Part shown: piece after piece, positions 12,000 to 24,226 of the stretch
Layout: every line of letters starts with the position of its first letter
Position numbering within the stretch: the stretch's first letter is position 1
NCBI GenBank assembly: GCA_015680905.1
Contig: CM027379.1
Span: 92,031,501 to 92,095,500 of the forward strand
DNA: 64,000 nucleotides
Direction of reading: 5' to 3'
Source: Coptis chinensis
Lineage: Eukaryota; Streptophyta; Magnoliopsida; Ranunculales; Ranunculaceae
Position numbers and translations under genes: made by a program
Notes under the pieces: model-generated
What the model saw: only the letters and a program-made list of their open reading frames with translations
The model's database searches: none
Told to the model about the DNA's origin: nothing

Positions 12000-12175
12000 C
12001 TCTACCCATAGTTCACGATTTCGGAATATTCTGAAGTCCGACAAATCCATAAACCGGAATTCCGCCCCTGATTCCACCATATTCTGAGTACATTCCGAAA
12101 TTCCATATTTTTCCCCTTGAACCGGAATTCCGAATTTCCGAGTACATTCCAAGAATTCCGCTAAAATCACTAACT
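12000..12175. repeat. GGAATTCCG-rich short-repeat patch
   Basis: Short words such as GGAATTCCG, CATTCCGAAATTCC and GAGTACATTCC recur in both orientations. Such clusters are typical of the subterminal regions of hAT elements, and the right edge (minus strand TTAGTGATTTTAGCGGAAT) resembles a hAT tip. I could not find a matching opposite end or target duplication, so it is only a probable remnant. Confidence 0.35.
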
Positions 12176-12581
12176 ATGCCTCTACCATGCCTTCAACACT
12201 TTTGATGAGCTTGTTCATAACTTGATTGACAACCATACAAAACATTGTCTAGTACATCAATCGTGGAAAATGTTAAACAATCACCGCTTTCTCGAAAGTG
12301 ATGGGCACATAATAAATATTGATTTTCAAGACAATCTTCTAATCTTCAAAATAAAATTACATTGAGTAGTTCCGAGCACATTGTGAGCCATATTATCAAG
12401 TAAAATGGCACACTCACATAACCAAATGATAGATATGAATAAACTACTTGATTAAGGCAAAACCTTATTAGGAATATAAAAGGAAGTTTGTTTAGTTGTT
12501 TTCAAGGCTATCGTTTCCTATGGAATTGGATTTGAAAATATAATTCCAATACTTACAATTTCAAGTAGTTAAAATTCCTAA

Positions 12582-13124
12582 GAGCATCTTTAGGTGGTAG
12601 TATCACCTCCAAATTTCTTCAAATTTGCTTCCAAATCTCGGATGTTCGCAGAAAACCAACTCTAGGTGGAAGCAAAATCCAGTTGTATCACCTGTCTAGC
12701 CGCATCCGTGGAAGCAAATTTGGGATTTCATATGCGGATGCGGTGCGACAGTGATAATGTCGTGCGCCACTCCTAATGTTGCCCAAACTTTTTTTTTTTA
12801 GACTTTGATCAACACACCGCGCCATTACTAATGTCTCGCGCTATTGCCAATGTCGAGTGTTTTTTTTTTTTTTTGGTGCGGCGATTAGGGGGAAAGTCGC
12901 GTGGGTTTTCTTTTTTAATTTTTTTTTAACTTGGGGCGATAGTGGTAATGGCGTGCGACAATGGTACTGGCGTGCGACATTACTAATGGCGCACGTGGTA
13001 GACCCTACATACATATTTGCGTTTGATATTTGCGACCACCTAGAGTTAGTCAAAATTTGAGGATACTTTATTCAAATTTCGCCCTCAAACTTGCAGGTGA
13101 TACCACCACCACCAAGAGATGCTC
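12582..13124. mobile_element. PIF/Harbinger-type MITE, 543 bp, TAA target duplication
   Basis: Inverted termini begin GAGCATCT on both strands and continue with a GGTGGT...TATCACCT block for about 45 bp. The flanks are TAA at 12579-12581 and TAA at 13125-13127, the 3-bp TWA duplication of PIF/Harbinger elements. The interior contains runs of T and GTCGCGC/TGGCGTGCG motifs and no coding gene; the open frames at 12841-13060 cross homopolymers on both strands and are not genes. It is nested inside the minus-strand Helitron. Confidence 0.82.
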
Positions 13125-13127
13125 TAA

Positions 13128-14925
13128 ATATATGTAAATCTCAAGTTTCTGCCCCCTTATAGAAACTTACAATTCCTTGATTTTGGAGATTTGAAATTTC
13201 TATTCTAGTGTAGAAAAAGTTACCAAATAGGGCGATTCTTAATTTTCGAAAATATATTATAATCCTAGTTGCCAAACACACCCATAGAGTTACTTTTCAT
13301 GAGATAAAATCTAGTAATTACAGTTTTCTCTTCGTAGCCTGAACCTCATTGAAATATTGAATTAGCGGAACCAGTTCTTTTCTTTGCATGTTTTCAAATG
13401 TGTTTAATTACTCAAAGTAAAAGACTACATGCCATAAGAATGTTGCAAACATGCAAAATACAAAACATTCCTAAATTGACTATGGATAAAAATAATTATG
13501 AAAATTCATCGTGTCTTAACTTTCTTTGGTAACTGAGATAACAAACCCTTTTCACCAAGCAAGTGCTTCAACAAAAATAGACTACGACATCGAGCACATG
13601 AGTTTACTTCTCAAGTCAGTTATCATGCAAAACAAATTACTGAAGCTTTGACCCGAAACCCTGAAAATTCAACCCCAAAATTAATAACATTACAAAGTCA
13701 TTCCACCATTATTAACGGGTTAATTATCCCCACTAAAATAACTCTTCTTTTACATAAAGGCATGACTAAAATATTATGTGAAGTTGGTATATTTCTTCAG
13801 CACCACTGCAGATCTGGGATGATGTCCATTGGCTCACATACAACTGGAGCACAGGTCTTGGCTGTTACACCCTCTCTTTGATAAATGGAACATTTTCACC
13901 CAAGAAAAGTTAAAAATTAAGCATCAGTAACAGATAATATGTAAAAGTGACATGGGAACACTTTCCAACATACCTACCTTTTCATTTCTAGTTGTTAATT
14001 TCAAAAGTCAATTAGGAAGTCTAATGAGGTCTTGACACACCAAGTCTGCACAATCCTTCACAACTGTCTTTGTAAGCATCACTTGCCATTGGAGTCTGGA
14101 AATATACAAAACGACATGCAACTATGTCAGAATAAAGAAAAATCAATTGAATGCATATCAACTCGAGATAGGGGGTGGGTTGGGTGTCTAGAACACCAAT
14201 CTTTCTTTTTTTTTTTTCAAGCATCCAACTTCACATATAAACTCAAAGCTATCTATCCATGTCGGTTAGTGTTAGTACAACCTCCATTGAATTAGAAGCA
14301 GCAAAAAACTAAACTTAGTTGTCATTTCTTCCAATATACTTTCGCGACACCTAGTATATTTAACACCTCGGTGACCCGTGGTTTATAAAAGTAAGATTGA
14401 GCACACACGGACTACATCATCAGTTCTCAATAATATTGTAGTACTAATAGTCGAGAACACCACAAAAAAAAAAAATCTACGAAAACCTTTGATTCCTATA
14501 ATGGTCTACTTTAAATGTACATAAGCAGAAAACACACACAAACAATCTGCATTAGTTTATTAGTTATCCAAGTTAAACGATGCAATCTAAAACCATTTTG
14601 CAACCAGAAATAATTTTGCACCGTTTCATTCAAATTGAAATAGTTGAATTCAAAATTAAAATATGAAATGAAAATGAAAATTAAACTTACCAAACGTGAT
14701 CGTGAATTGGAATTGTATAATTGTATCATTAATAAAAATTAAAATTAAAATTAAAAAATGAAAGACTATTGCAAGTACCAAATTTAATTAAATACTTAAA
14801 TTGGAATCAAGATTTGCCCAATAAACAATGACTGTAAAAAATTCCAAGAAATTGACGAAGATATAAAGACTTGGACAATGGTATTGGCCCTGCAATTAAG
14901 TATGTATGCATGTATGTGAATATGG
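13128..14925. other. Helitron interior, no gene supported
   Basis: AT-rich DNA. A short frame at 13648-13881 (plus) and frames at 14021-14295 lack recognisable motifs. Some acceptor- and donor-like signals are present, but no coherent gene model. Confidence 0.4.
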
Positions 14926-14927
14926 AT

Positions 14928-15190
14928 ATGATAGGGCAACATGATAGTGCGACACCCATGGTGGAGAAGTAAATAGTGGGATTTAATTTGATAGTGCAAC
15001 ATCCATGTTGCAGAGTTAGATTTGATAATGCAACACCCATGTTGCAGAGGTAAACAGTGGGATTCGACATGTTGCAGTGAGATTTGATAATGCAACACCC
15101 ATGTTGCAAAACTAAATAGTGTGATTTGATAGTGCAACATTCATGTTGCAGAGATAAATTGACACTACAACATGAATGTTGCACTGCCAC
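14928..15190. repeat. Hairpin minisatellite (GCAACACCCATGTTGC)
   Basis: Five diverged copies of a unit of roughly 35-60 bp centred on TGATAGTGCAACACCCATGTTGCAG. The core GCAACA-CCCA-TGTTGC is self-complementary, so every unit can fold. At the right end the 17-base arm GTGCAACATTCATGTTG (15132-15148) has a perfect inverted partner at 15168-15184. Two overlapping open frames on the minus strand arise from this repeat and are not genes. Confidence 0.82.
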
Positions 15191-15681
15191 GTCAATTTGT
15201 TCACAATAGCTTGTTCAAAGTTGTTTGTTCATATAGAACAACTCAAAATGAACACACTCCTTGCTTAAGCACTAATGGAACCCATAAGCTCACCATAACA
15301 GAAGCCCACCATAACGGTCTAACTGATTCCCAGATAAACTAATTATCCCTCACCCTTTGTCCCTCCTCGACTCTCGAGAGAATGTCTAGCGATAGAATAA
15401 ATTTGTGAATTTGTCTTTCGTTACTCGTTAGGCAGACCGTATTGAATATAATAAGAGTTTTAGTCCCCCACGATTCATCTCATGTCATCGCTATTGAACT
15501 TTAACAAACCTAAATAGAAACTCAGATTTCTGAATCATCATAGAAAATAGATTCAAACTTCTATGAGCTCAAATTAAATAATTCAGTTGACCAAATTCCA
15601 ATATATAGTGATAAGTAATATAAATTTTAACTAAGATAAAAACAAACAACAAAATGGATTTTAAAAAAATAAAAAACTTAC

Positions 15682-15843
15682 TGTAATGGGATGTTCAATA
15701 TTCTCTTGATGATTATGATGAACAACAAAGAGAAGTAAAGCAGCAATTGAAAACAATATAAATAAACCCCAGATCCAATTAGAAAACCTCCTTCTAATCA
15801 AGGCCGATGCTTTTGCCCATATATCCATCTTCAAAGAATCCAT
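15682..15843 (-). CDS. First exon of an unidentified single-pass membrane protein (fragment)
   Basis: Starting at the ATG at 15841-15843 (the open frame extends three codons upstream but without another ATG), the exon encodes about 54 residues: MDSLKMDIWAKASALIRRRF, then a hydrophobic helix of about 20 residues (IWGLFILFSIAALLLFVV), then a His-rich stretch. The exon stops at a good donor (ACA^GTAAGT, GT at 15680-15681). The basic cytosolic flank, one helix and presumed luminal continuation fit a type II anchor such as those of Golgi enzymes, but I recognise no specific family. No later exon was found on the minus strand, so it looks like a Helitron-captured gene start. Confidence 0.45.
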
Positions 15844-15852
15844 TTCCACCAA

Positions 15853-16980
15853 TTCACAACCAAATCATAATATATAAACGACCCATTGCTTAGTTTTCAT
15901 TAAAAAAAAACGCTCCTTGGGGTAATTTTGTATTGCAACAATAATGTTTTAAAGTCTTTAAAAGAGAGAGACAAAGAAGGAAGGAATATGGGAGTGTTTG
16001 AAGTTGTTTCTATGTCTGCTTGGAAGAGAAAATATTTTTAATTGGGCTCGTTTTTTTATTTTTATTTTTACCAAGGCTTTAATAATATAATAAGAGGTTA
16101 TTATGGTATTAGAAAGTTCACTGGTAGCACTGAACGGACATAAAAAAAACATGGACAAAATGGCGTTGCTAGATTACCTGAGACGTTGCTAGATTTGAGA
16201 GGGAGAATAGATGCATGATTGCTATCACCGACGATTGAAGAGCATTTTCTCAAAACCTTTGAACAAACACCAATAACAGACGTTAGTAAAGCACACAAAC
16301 TAAATTTGTTATCAAGGCAATTAAGAAAATACACAAAAATTTGCACTTGCGACTAAAAACAATAGACAAAGGATTATAATTAATACTGAGAAAATGAAGA
16401 GAACCCCAAACAAAATGAAGTATAAATAATGAGAAAGATATAGCAAATAAAAGTAAATTGATCAGGGACGACGTTAAAAACCAGATTGATGTGATGACAC
16501 AACCTTCCTTTCATTTGAGAAGTAAAACAAACAAAAAAATAGTAACAATTTATAGAGGTGGAGAAAACACAAAACCAGGGAGGAGGTGAAGAGGCCCACT
16601 ACTTTCAATGTATTTTTTTAATGGAGGAGTTACACAAAAATTAAGTGAAGGAGATGAATGTAGCCGTTTATTCTAAAGAGGTGGAGTTTTTTTTTTTTTT
16701 AGAAGGGGAGATTAAGTTTCATTGAGAACTCTTTGGTTTATAAGGATTTTTTTTTTTTTTTAATAACAACCTTGAAAGCTCATTAAGGTCTTAAACCAAA
16801 GAGAATTAATTATAGGGCGAAAGTGTATTTGAAAGATAACTATTGGTTCATGATAAGTCTTAATTCATTTATAGAGCATTTACTTCACTAAATAAACCTT
16901 TAAAGTTTCATTGAGAATTATCTTCAAAGGGGTTTCAAAATGCTCTAGACCGTACATGTGTCTCCATCCAACACAGATCC
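15853..16980. other. Helitron 5' half, weak exon-like signals only
   Basis: On the minus strand a frame at about 16346-16170 ends at a CAG^GTAATC donor-like site and could be another captured exon; its protein is not recognisable. Positions 16685-16800 hold two poly-T runs and a small inverted repeat (CTCTTTGGTTTA with TAAACCAAAGAG). Confidence 0.3.
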
Positions 16981-17032
16981 CCACAAAATCTTCACCACTC
17001 TTTGTCTATCCATTTTGTTTTATTATAATAGA

Positions 17033-17409
17033 TTGAATTGAGTAATAAGCAGGGGCAGCCCAGAGTATCTTGAGGCCCTAGCCGAGCTCTTAAGGTGGAG
17101 GCCCCTTACTATTAGGTGTGCAAACGGATACGTTCGGATTCGGATACGCCTGTATCTGAAATCCAAATCCGAAAATTTATACCGATATCCGAATCCGACG
17201 GATATTAAATTTTTTATCCGAATCCGATTTCGGATATCCGAATTGGATATCGGATAATATCCGATCTGAAAATTAATATTAATTAAAATTTTATCTGCTT
17301 TGAATAATTCATTTTACCACTATAAAAACTATTATAAATATATATATTTGTCATTTATTATTATTTTGTTATTATAGTTTTATATTATTTTGTTCAACAT
17401 GAATGTGCC
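17033..17409. other. hAT-like terminal remnants
   Basis: At about 17050 the sequence CAGGGGCAGCCCAGAGTATC resembles the tip of plant hAT elements, but no opposite end is seen. From 17115 to 17275 words such as CGGATATCCGAAT and ATCCGAATCCGA alternate on both strands after TAGGTGTGCAAACGGATACG, a pattern of hAT subterminal repeats. Neither end could be paired, so both are treated as truncated remnants next to the Helitron insertion at 17032. Confidence 0.4.
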
Positions 17410-20400
17410 TCTCCTATATTATTAAGGCTATCCAACACATATAAAACACTACCTCCACACACACACACTCTCTCTCTCTCTCTCGCTATTAGTGTTTCTA
17501 ATTTGTTCTTGATCTCTAATCATCTTCGGGAAGGTTTTTCAGGAGGTACGAATTTAGTGTTTTTTTCCTAATTTTAGAGTAAATAGATTTGTTGGATTAT
17601 TGTTTGATGTTAGAGCATGGACGGGTGCTACGAATACAAAAGAGCCATTAAGTCCAGCAACGAAAGGAGAATTGGTCCAAGCTATTGACTTTTAGCATTA
17701 GTGTATCCACTTTTAGCATTTAGGGAAGATAGTGTAGGTGGAGTTACAAGATTATAGTTAAACTTTACGGTATTTGATTTGCAGCAAGTAAAGTATGATC
17801 CGAGTTAAACCATCATCCCTTGCTACTATGGATGGTATGTATAGCGTATATTTTTAGTATTATTCAGTCTAATAATTGCCCGGTGCCGATTTATTTAGTA
17901 TTTATCTTTTTTATGCGCTCTCTTAGTTATCACAAGACAGAAGAGGTTAAACAAAGAAACATATGAAGATGTTAGAGTAGAATTGACCATACATTAATCA
18001 GGTGTTGTCCTTGGCCTAGCATGGTAACATTATAATCAATGTGATTCTTAGGTCTTTTTTTGCACGAATTTTATACCGCCATTTATATGCATTGTTGTAA
18101 TGAGCATTGACCCTGGACTACAAGATCATGTTTTTGGAAACAGAGTAATATTGTTTAGAGAATGGTAGGGAATAAAACTATGTAAGGAATTGAATAAGTG
18201 AAAATTCAGCATATATCAATGCCCTATTTGGCTTTAGAAATCACAATTAACGTATGGTTTATTTGAATATCTACATTGGTGAGATTTGTTCTTTAGTGAT
18301 GTTAGTGTGAAGGGATTTGATTTGGGCTTAACATCGATAAGTGAAAAGAATATATGTATGCAAGTCAGGCATTGGTCAGTTAAGAATCATGCTAATTTTA
18401 TTGACACATTTCTTCCCATGCCTGCATTCACCTTGATGATTTGCAAATGATTATTGTTCCTGATTTTGTTACCATTTTATTTTGGGTTCGCAAATTAGAT
18501 GCTATTGAAAATTGACGTGTTGAAGGAACATGGCCAAATGCCTGGTCCAGACTCCAGATGTGGTTACATTTAGGCTAATTGTTGTTCCGTTGGTTACTAC
18601 TATGTTGATTTGAACGGTGAGTTAGAGTTTGAGTGCTGCTCAGTAGTAATGGCCAAGTTCAGAATATGCTTCACTGCTGAAATTTTAAGCTCGAACATGT
18701 AAGTTTGAAAACGGAATGAAAGTCCTTGATCACTAATAAGGACAACTACTAGCGCAAATAGTTTGAATGTATGTAACAAGGTTTGAGTTGGTATTATTTT
18801 TGCTTCATTGCTTGAACTGAGGTTGGGTGGTATTTTGGTGGTAGTGTTAATGCTACTTAATTATCTCATCCAGTGCAGTATGTGCAAGAAGCTACTATGG
18901 TCAAAGAGAAAGAATCACTATTCACAATGGCCAAAGTAAAGGAAGGTTTAAGTCCCAAGTTATTAATAAAACTGCAGTACTAATAGAACTAGGAGTTGAA
19001 CCGTTTCTTTGGTTTTGTGCTGTTGTGTGTTCTTAAATTCCTACTTTTAAGTGAGTATTCTATCATCATATATTTTTGGTTTGCTAATGTCTGTTTTGCT
19101 TAACATACTTCAGTGAAATAATGTGAAAATATAATGGCATTTAGCACTTACTGAAACTTATGTCAAATGGGAATTGAAAGCCTGCTCTTTTGTTTTACAT
19201 AATTTAACTAATAAGCTTAAACTGATCCTGTATGTAGCACAAGTGGTTAACGTGGGTTTTCTTTATTGATGTACTTTCAGAGTGATAAAGTTGTATCTAA
19301 GGTCAGTTTGCAACAACAACATTTGAGGTAGATGAACTGGGGATGAAAAGAGATGTTTTCTCATTCTTGCTTAAATTTGCATTGCTGCGTTGGTTTTAGG
19401 TATTCTATGTAGTTACTCTTCGTTTATGATGATTATTTTCTTACTTCATTTAAATGTTCTTATTATGTATGATAATGTCAAGTGTTGTGTCTTATTGTAT
19501 AGATAAATGATAGACCTGATTCTGTGATGGTCATGCTACAAGCAACAACCTCATGTAAAATAGTGGGTGGTATAGGAAATAGACTTTCCTCCGTAGCTAA
19601 CAAGATTCATTGTTCTTCAGTTGTGAAAGAAAGATGTAGTTTGTCTTACAAATAGCTGCCTATTGGTTGAAACTTAAAAGGAAAAGTCTAACTTTGGACA
19701 GTTGAGTCTTCCTAATCTTAACTCATAACTCAATGCTAATTCTTTGAATTTTCACAAATGGGTTTTTTAAACTCATAACTGAAGACTTGATCTATTGTTG
19801 TGTACTTGATGTATAGTTGCTATGATCTTGGTTATAAATTGCTTGGTCACATTTTGCTTCATCATTAAACCTCAAAATATAGCTAGCATGGAATACCTTT
19901 CCCTGTTTGATTACTACTGGCTAACCCAACTGATTTATGAATGTTACGATTGGTCTTTCAAATGATTATTCGTTATAAAAGAAGTATCTGAAGAAACATT
20001 ATGGGAAATACATTCAATCTGATGAAGGTGGATACTATATACGAGGGGTGCAATGTGTAATGCATTTTTTCTGGCATGGAGCTTTTAGTCAAGTTTTGTT
20101 TTCTTTTGAGATTCGTATCGCTATATAAGACCGTTGCTATATTCTCTTTACATTGAATGAACCTTATATTGCAAGGTTTTATTCTTGATTGCAATTTTTG
20201 CGCTTCATTGTATAATTTTCTTTGTGCTTTCAATCTGATTTTTTCTTTAGTTTCTTACTTTGTCCTCTTGTGCATAACATGATGAAAAATTACTCTGACC
20301 ACGTATGATATGTCTTGGCTTTTTTTTGAGAACTTTTCATGTCAATAGCTTGATGCTGAAGTTGGTCCCTGAAAAGAAAAGTCGATTGATTTCTCGAAGA

Positions 20401-20901
20401 TAAATACGATAATAGCCTAACAGTTGAATACAAAAAAATGTGATCCTTTTCTTCGCAAATGAGAATGAGAGTGCTAGATGAGGTGGTGTTAATTATGGCA
20501 CACAAGCATCATCCAAGTGGACTTTGTTTTGGCGAAAGATTGCAAAAGTTTTGAGGACTAATGTAATACCAAAGTTATTTCTATACATTTTCCAAAATTG
20601 GAAGATTTTATGTTCCTTAGTGAATGAGAAGGTACAATAATGAAACAAATGGGCCATTGATAGTCTAACATTTGTATTAAAAGCTTTAAATTTATATAAC
20701 ATCTGAAGGTCGTCTTGGTTTTGGATAGTGCAAGTTTTTGCAGTTTGCAATTGATTTTAGTTACATTTAAATTATTACAACTGTTTTGCTATTGAAGTTA
20801 TGCAACTATTAAGGTATACTGAGATTATATATTTGAAACCCATCACTTAAATGGGTAGCCCCAATAAGGACATCCGTGCCGAAGGCACGGGTAATACCTA
20901 G
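17410..20901 (+). mobile_element. Probable Helitron ending at 20901, 5' end uncertain
   Basis: The 3' end is convincing: CCGTGCC-GAA-GGCACGG hairpin (20875-20890), then TAATA and CTAG at 20898-20901 followed by T. The 5' end is a guess at 17410 (TCTCCTATATTATTAAGG), where the preceding base is C rather than A. The interior looks like captured gene DNA with intron borders: TTTGCAG^CAAGTAAAG near 17785 with a donor GGATG^GTATGT near 17836, and other acceptor/donor pairs near 17935-18000 and 18880-18940. No exon gives a recognisable protein, so this could equally be a non-coding transcript unit. Confidence 0.5.
17455..17484. repeat. (CA)n(CT)n microsatellite
   Basis: A pure CA run passes directly into a CT run. 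It lies in what looks like a 5'UTR-type leader. Confidence 0.9.
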
Positions 20902-20902
20902 T

Positions 20903-21130
20903 ACTAGTAATATAATAAAACAAAATGGCCAGACAAAGAGTGATGGGGATTTCATGGGGGTCTGAGTTAGATGTGCGTAGGGATTTGTATAGAGAGGGTT
21001 TTTAAATACAAATTCAATGCATACATTGGATGCCTAATATAATCAATATTTCAATTAATTAAAAAGAATTTGTGTTCAATGCATACATTGGATGCCTAAG
21101 TAATTAATATTTTAATTAATAAAAATTTAG
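20903..21130 (+). mobile_element. Helitron 5' terminus directly after another 3' terminus
   Basis: AATATAATAAAAC-AAAATGGCCAGACAAAGAG and the GGGGGTCTGAGTTAGATGTG block match the 5' ends at 3834 and 5038. The first bases are altered (TACTAG instead of TCTA). It follows the CTAG of the preceding element with no host DNA between. A CATACATTGGATGCCTAA tandem duplication follows, as in the 3834 element. I could not identify its 3' end with confidence. Confidence 0.7.
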
Positions 21131-23993
21131 TAGGCTAAAAATTTAAAAACGTAAGTATTGGGACTACAAAAAAAAATAATAATAAAAAAAAAATAAAATA
21201 AAAATGTGTTCATTGCATACATACATTGGCCCTTTTTTGTGTTCTAATTAATTTGTTAATTGCAACTATAATCCCCTATTTTTTTTTTGCGAGTTTGGGG
21301 TTTTACAAATTAGGGGGGTTTTTTTTGTTTGTTTTTCTTTTTGGCTAATTAGGGGTTTGCAAATTAGGGCTTTACTTTCTATTATTCATTTGATTATTAG
21401 GTTGTCTATTGCAATATTCATGTTCATGTTCTATTATGTTTTACAATTTGTTACTACGATACTAAATTTGATTTATAATAAATTCATTCTATTATGTTTT
21501 ATATTTGTTTAATATGTTTTTGCTATTATAATTCACAAAATAGCTCATAAATAGCAATTAATATATAAAATTAAAACAAAGTAAAATGGAAGGGGGGGTT
21601 TTTTTTTTGTAAGTCACGTCAATCTTGCCCACTAAACCATTTGATTTTCAACGTCTATCAGAAAAGAAGAAATCACGGCACATTACGCTTGCTTGAAAAG
21701 TTAAAATTTACTTCTCAACCGTTTCAATTTGTTTGCCCTTCTAAGACTTCTCGAGCCCATTTATCTACAAACTAATGTCCTCTTCCTTCTTCCTCTTGGT
21801 ATCTCAAGACCCTTTTGATTTCTTTTGGATTTTCTATGAAGCTTTTGTAGCTATTGTATGAAGGTCTGATTATATTTTTGTTATGGATGGTTTCATATTT
21901 GTTTTGGCCTCTCTTAGGAAATAATATATTAAGATGCTAGCTTCTTTGTTTTATAATTTTTTGAAATGTTTTTCTCCAGTGCATCTATTCATCTCAATCT
22001 AGAACTCTCATTTTTTTATCTCTTTTTGCAGGTGTCTCGCCTATCCTTTCTGCACTCACGTTTACAGGGTAAGTTTATTATTTTCTTTTTCCCCTTTCTG
22101 TTAGTTTCTTTATTTTTCCAATTTAATTTTATGTTTCCTCTCTAATTTAATTTTGCACTCCCTTTTGTATTTGGATTAGTACAATTGCTTAAAGAGGAAG
22201 CAAAAAGATTACCTATACTTTTCTTTTTTGGTCATAATAACCAAAGAAAATAAGTAACTTTCCTGTCTAAACATTATGTGGTCTCCATAAAGTTCAAGTT
22301 TCTAATTGTTTTCTGATATACAATCTGGAATTCTCCTTTTCCTCAACTAACATTTATATTAGTTTTTCACTGTGCACCACAAATAAATGTTGATTAAGCG
22401 CATTGCCTATAATATCGTTTAGGCGATCGAAATGTACCTATATCTGTAATTGGTTTAAAGTAGACAGTGATTCCAATGATGATTATACTTAGTATAAGTT
22501 GCTTCGTGTTTTCCATTCCATCTATTCTTTGAGGCGCAAGGCTTGGGGCTGATTTTAGACTAATTTTCCTCTTTAAGTTATGAATTTCAATGTTGTTTTA
22601 CTATTTTTTTGTTGTTATATACAATCTGCAATGCACTATTGACACCATTTCTTGCACCCTTTTCTTATATAATTATGTAGTTCCATTTCTTTTTATCTAT
22701 TTAGGTATGTGACTACAAGAAAGGATGGAAATAGAATGACTCATTTATATTCGAAAGGCCTTTGTGACAGAGGGCTTTGGAACTCATTGCTTCCAAAGCA
22801 CGACATGCATTCAAGGTATCATTTAGAAGCTTAGTATGGATCACCAATTGCGAGACAAACAAAATTTGGTTACCTAAATTTGCTAGATTTTTTCGCAAAT
22901 CATTTTGGAATTAAAAGCTTACTACATATGTAGTGGATCAACATGGATTTTGTCAGGAATATAGTTTGAGAATGTACTTTTATTTTAATTGATAAAATTC
23001 TTTTTTATTAATTTCAAATGAGAACAATTGTTGCTCTGAAGAAATTCAATCTAAGGTTGAGCTATATAATAATTTTAGGCATGTTGTACAGTTGTTAAAC
23101 GATCACAATTATATTCCATATTTTATCTGACCAGTTTACACCTATTTTGTAGATTCCATATGACTATGAGTGCTATTTGTTTGGGCATTTTTCAAAGCAA
23201 CAAGGTAAAATCTCTTATGGGTATTTTTCAGAGCAACACTTTATGTCAATTAGGATTTACTACTACTTTGAAAAAAAATAGAACAATTGGTTGTATACAT
23301 TTATGAAATATTTTAAAACAATGAGTTCCTATAACACATCCTTAATTCATACTATATCAATACCTCGACTTATACCATATTATCTTCAATGGTATATGAA
23401 ATACGTTTATTGTCTTTAGCACATTTGGATTTCTACCACTAATACAAGTCACATAACCCCATGCGGACATTAGCAAGATGATCGTTTTTGAAGAACAATA
23501 ATTTAAGATCAAACCGAATTATATCAAACTTGATCTTAAGGATCATTTTAGACTAATATAGACCAAACATAAACTAATATATCTTAAGGATCATTTGTGG
23601 AGATTTATGATACTATAGATCAGTATAGATATGTGATACTAAGACTCTTTTTAGACCAGCATCATAATGGCTCATTTTAGATTTTACATGTGTAGTCGTC
23701 ACTGACATGGTTTACATGGTATTTGAACACATGGAATGGTTGTACGAATCTATGGATTGGTAATGTCCTATACAGGAAACCTTTTGGGAATGTTTTTATT
23801 TCTCGCAACGATTATTACAAGTCAATGGTTGAATTCCAAGTTGTATTCCCTTGACCTTCCTTCAGTGTGCATTTTCTCAAGGTTTAATTTGTGTAAGTAA
23901 GCTCTTGGAGATTGCATTGTAGACGAGATTCCTATTATAGTTATTATATTTTTTTTTCTTACTTCTATCTAACAGGCTTTGGTCTCGGGTTTA
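21131..23993. other. Helitron interior with gene-like leader exons
   Basis: A leader-like region (about 21620-21850, CT-rich) is followed by good intron borders: TTTTTGCAG^GTGTCTCGCC at about 22032 and TTTACAGG^GTAAGTTT at about 22070, then TTTAG^GTATGTGACTAC near 22705 to about 22820. The exons do not give a recognisable protein. They look like 5'UTR and first-exon DNA of a captured gene. Confidence 0.35.
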
Positions 23994-24226
23994 ACATGCA
24001 TCACTTTAGTCACCTATGTACTGTAACCCATTCTCTTCCTTTGATATAAAAGTGTGTACTATGCGTATTGTATTTTTCCATTTTCTTTGTCGATTTGTGT
24101 TTTTGCTATTTATAATGAGTGTTGCATTGTGTAGAAACTATTGATAAGTTTAAGAGGTCATCCAATTTTTTGTTAAAACTTATACTATGGCAAAACCATG
24201 TGTGGAATGGATCTTAACACAGTTGA
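23994..24226. repeat. Block shared with the 5-11 kb Helitron
   Basis: Homologous to 6916-7157 (GATATAAAAGTGTGTACT, TTGTGTAGAAACTATTGATA, TTTAAGAGGTCATCCA and GGATCTTAACAC all occur in the same order). In the first copy the block runs into the cyclophilin fragment; here it runs into unrelated sequence. Confidence 0.85.

Larger units (their letters stand above)
11485..17032 (-). mobile_element. Helitron (minus strand), 5.55 kb, both ends intact
   Basis: Read on the minus strand, the 5' end is TCTATTATAATAAAAC at 17032. The 3' end is a hairpin (CGTGCC-GTA-GGTACG, about 11503-11518) followed by GTGAAC and CTAG ending at 11485. On the plus strand the flanks are A (11484) and T (17033), the exact A^T target expected. 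The 3' subterminal sequence (ACAACATAATAAGCATCTCA) is shared with the Helitron end at 62729, so both belong to one family. No Rep or helicase is present. The interior holds a 543-bp MITE, a hairpin minisatellite and a membrane-anchor exon. Confidence 0.85.

Noticed and set aside
14796..15190. Two overlapping minus-strand frames of 114 and 127 codons
   Set aside because: Both arise from the hairpin minisatellite, and the repeating Cys/His/Gln pattern follows the DNA repeat.
17047..17112. Complete hAT element starting CAGGGGCAGCCC
   Set aside because: No inverted partner tip or 8-bp duplication was found in the window.
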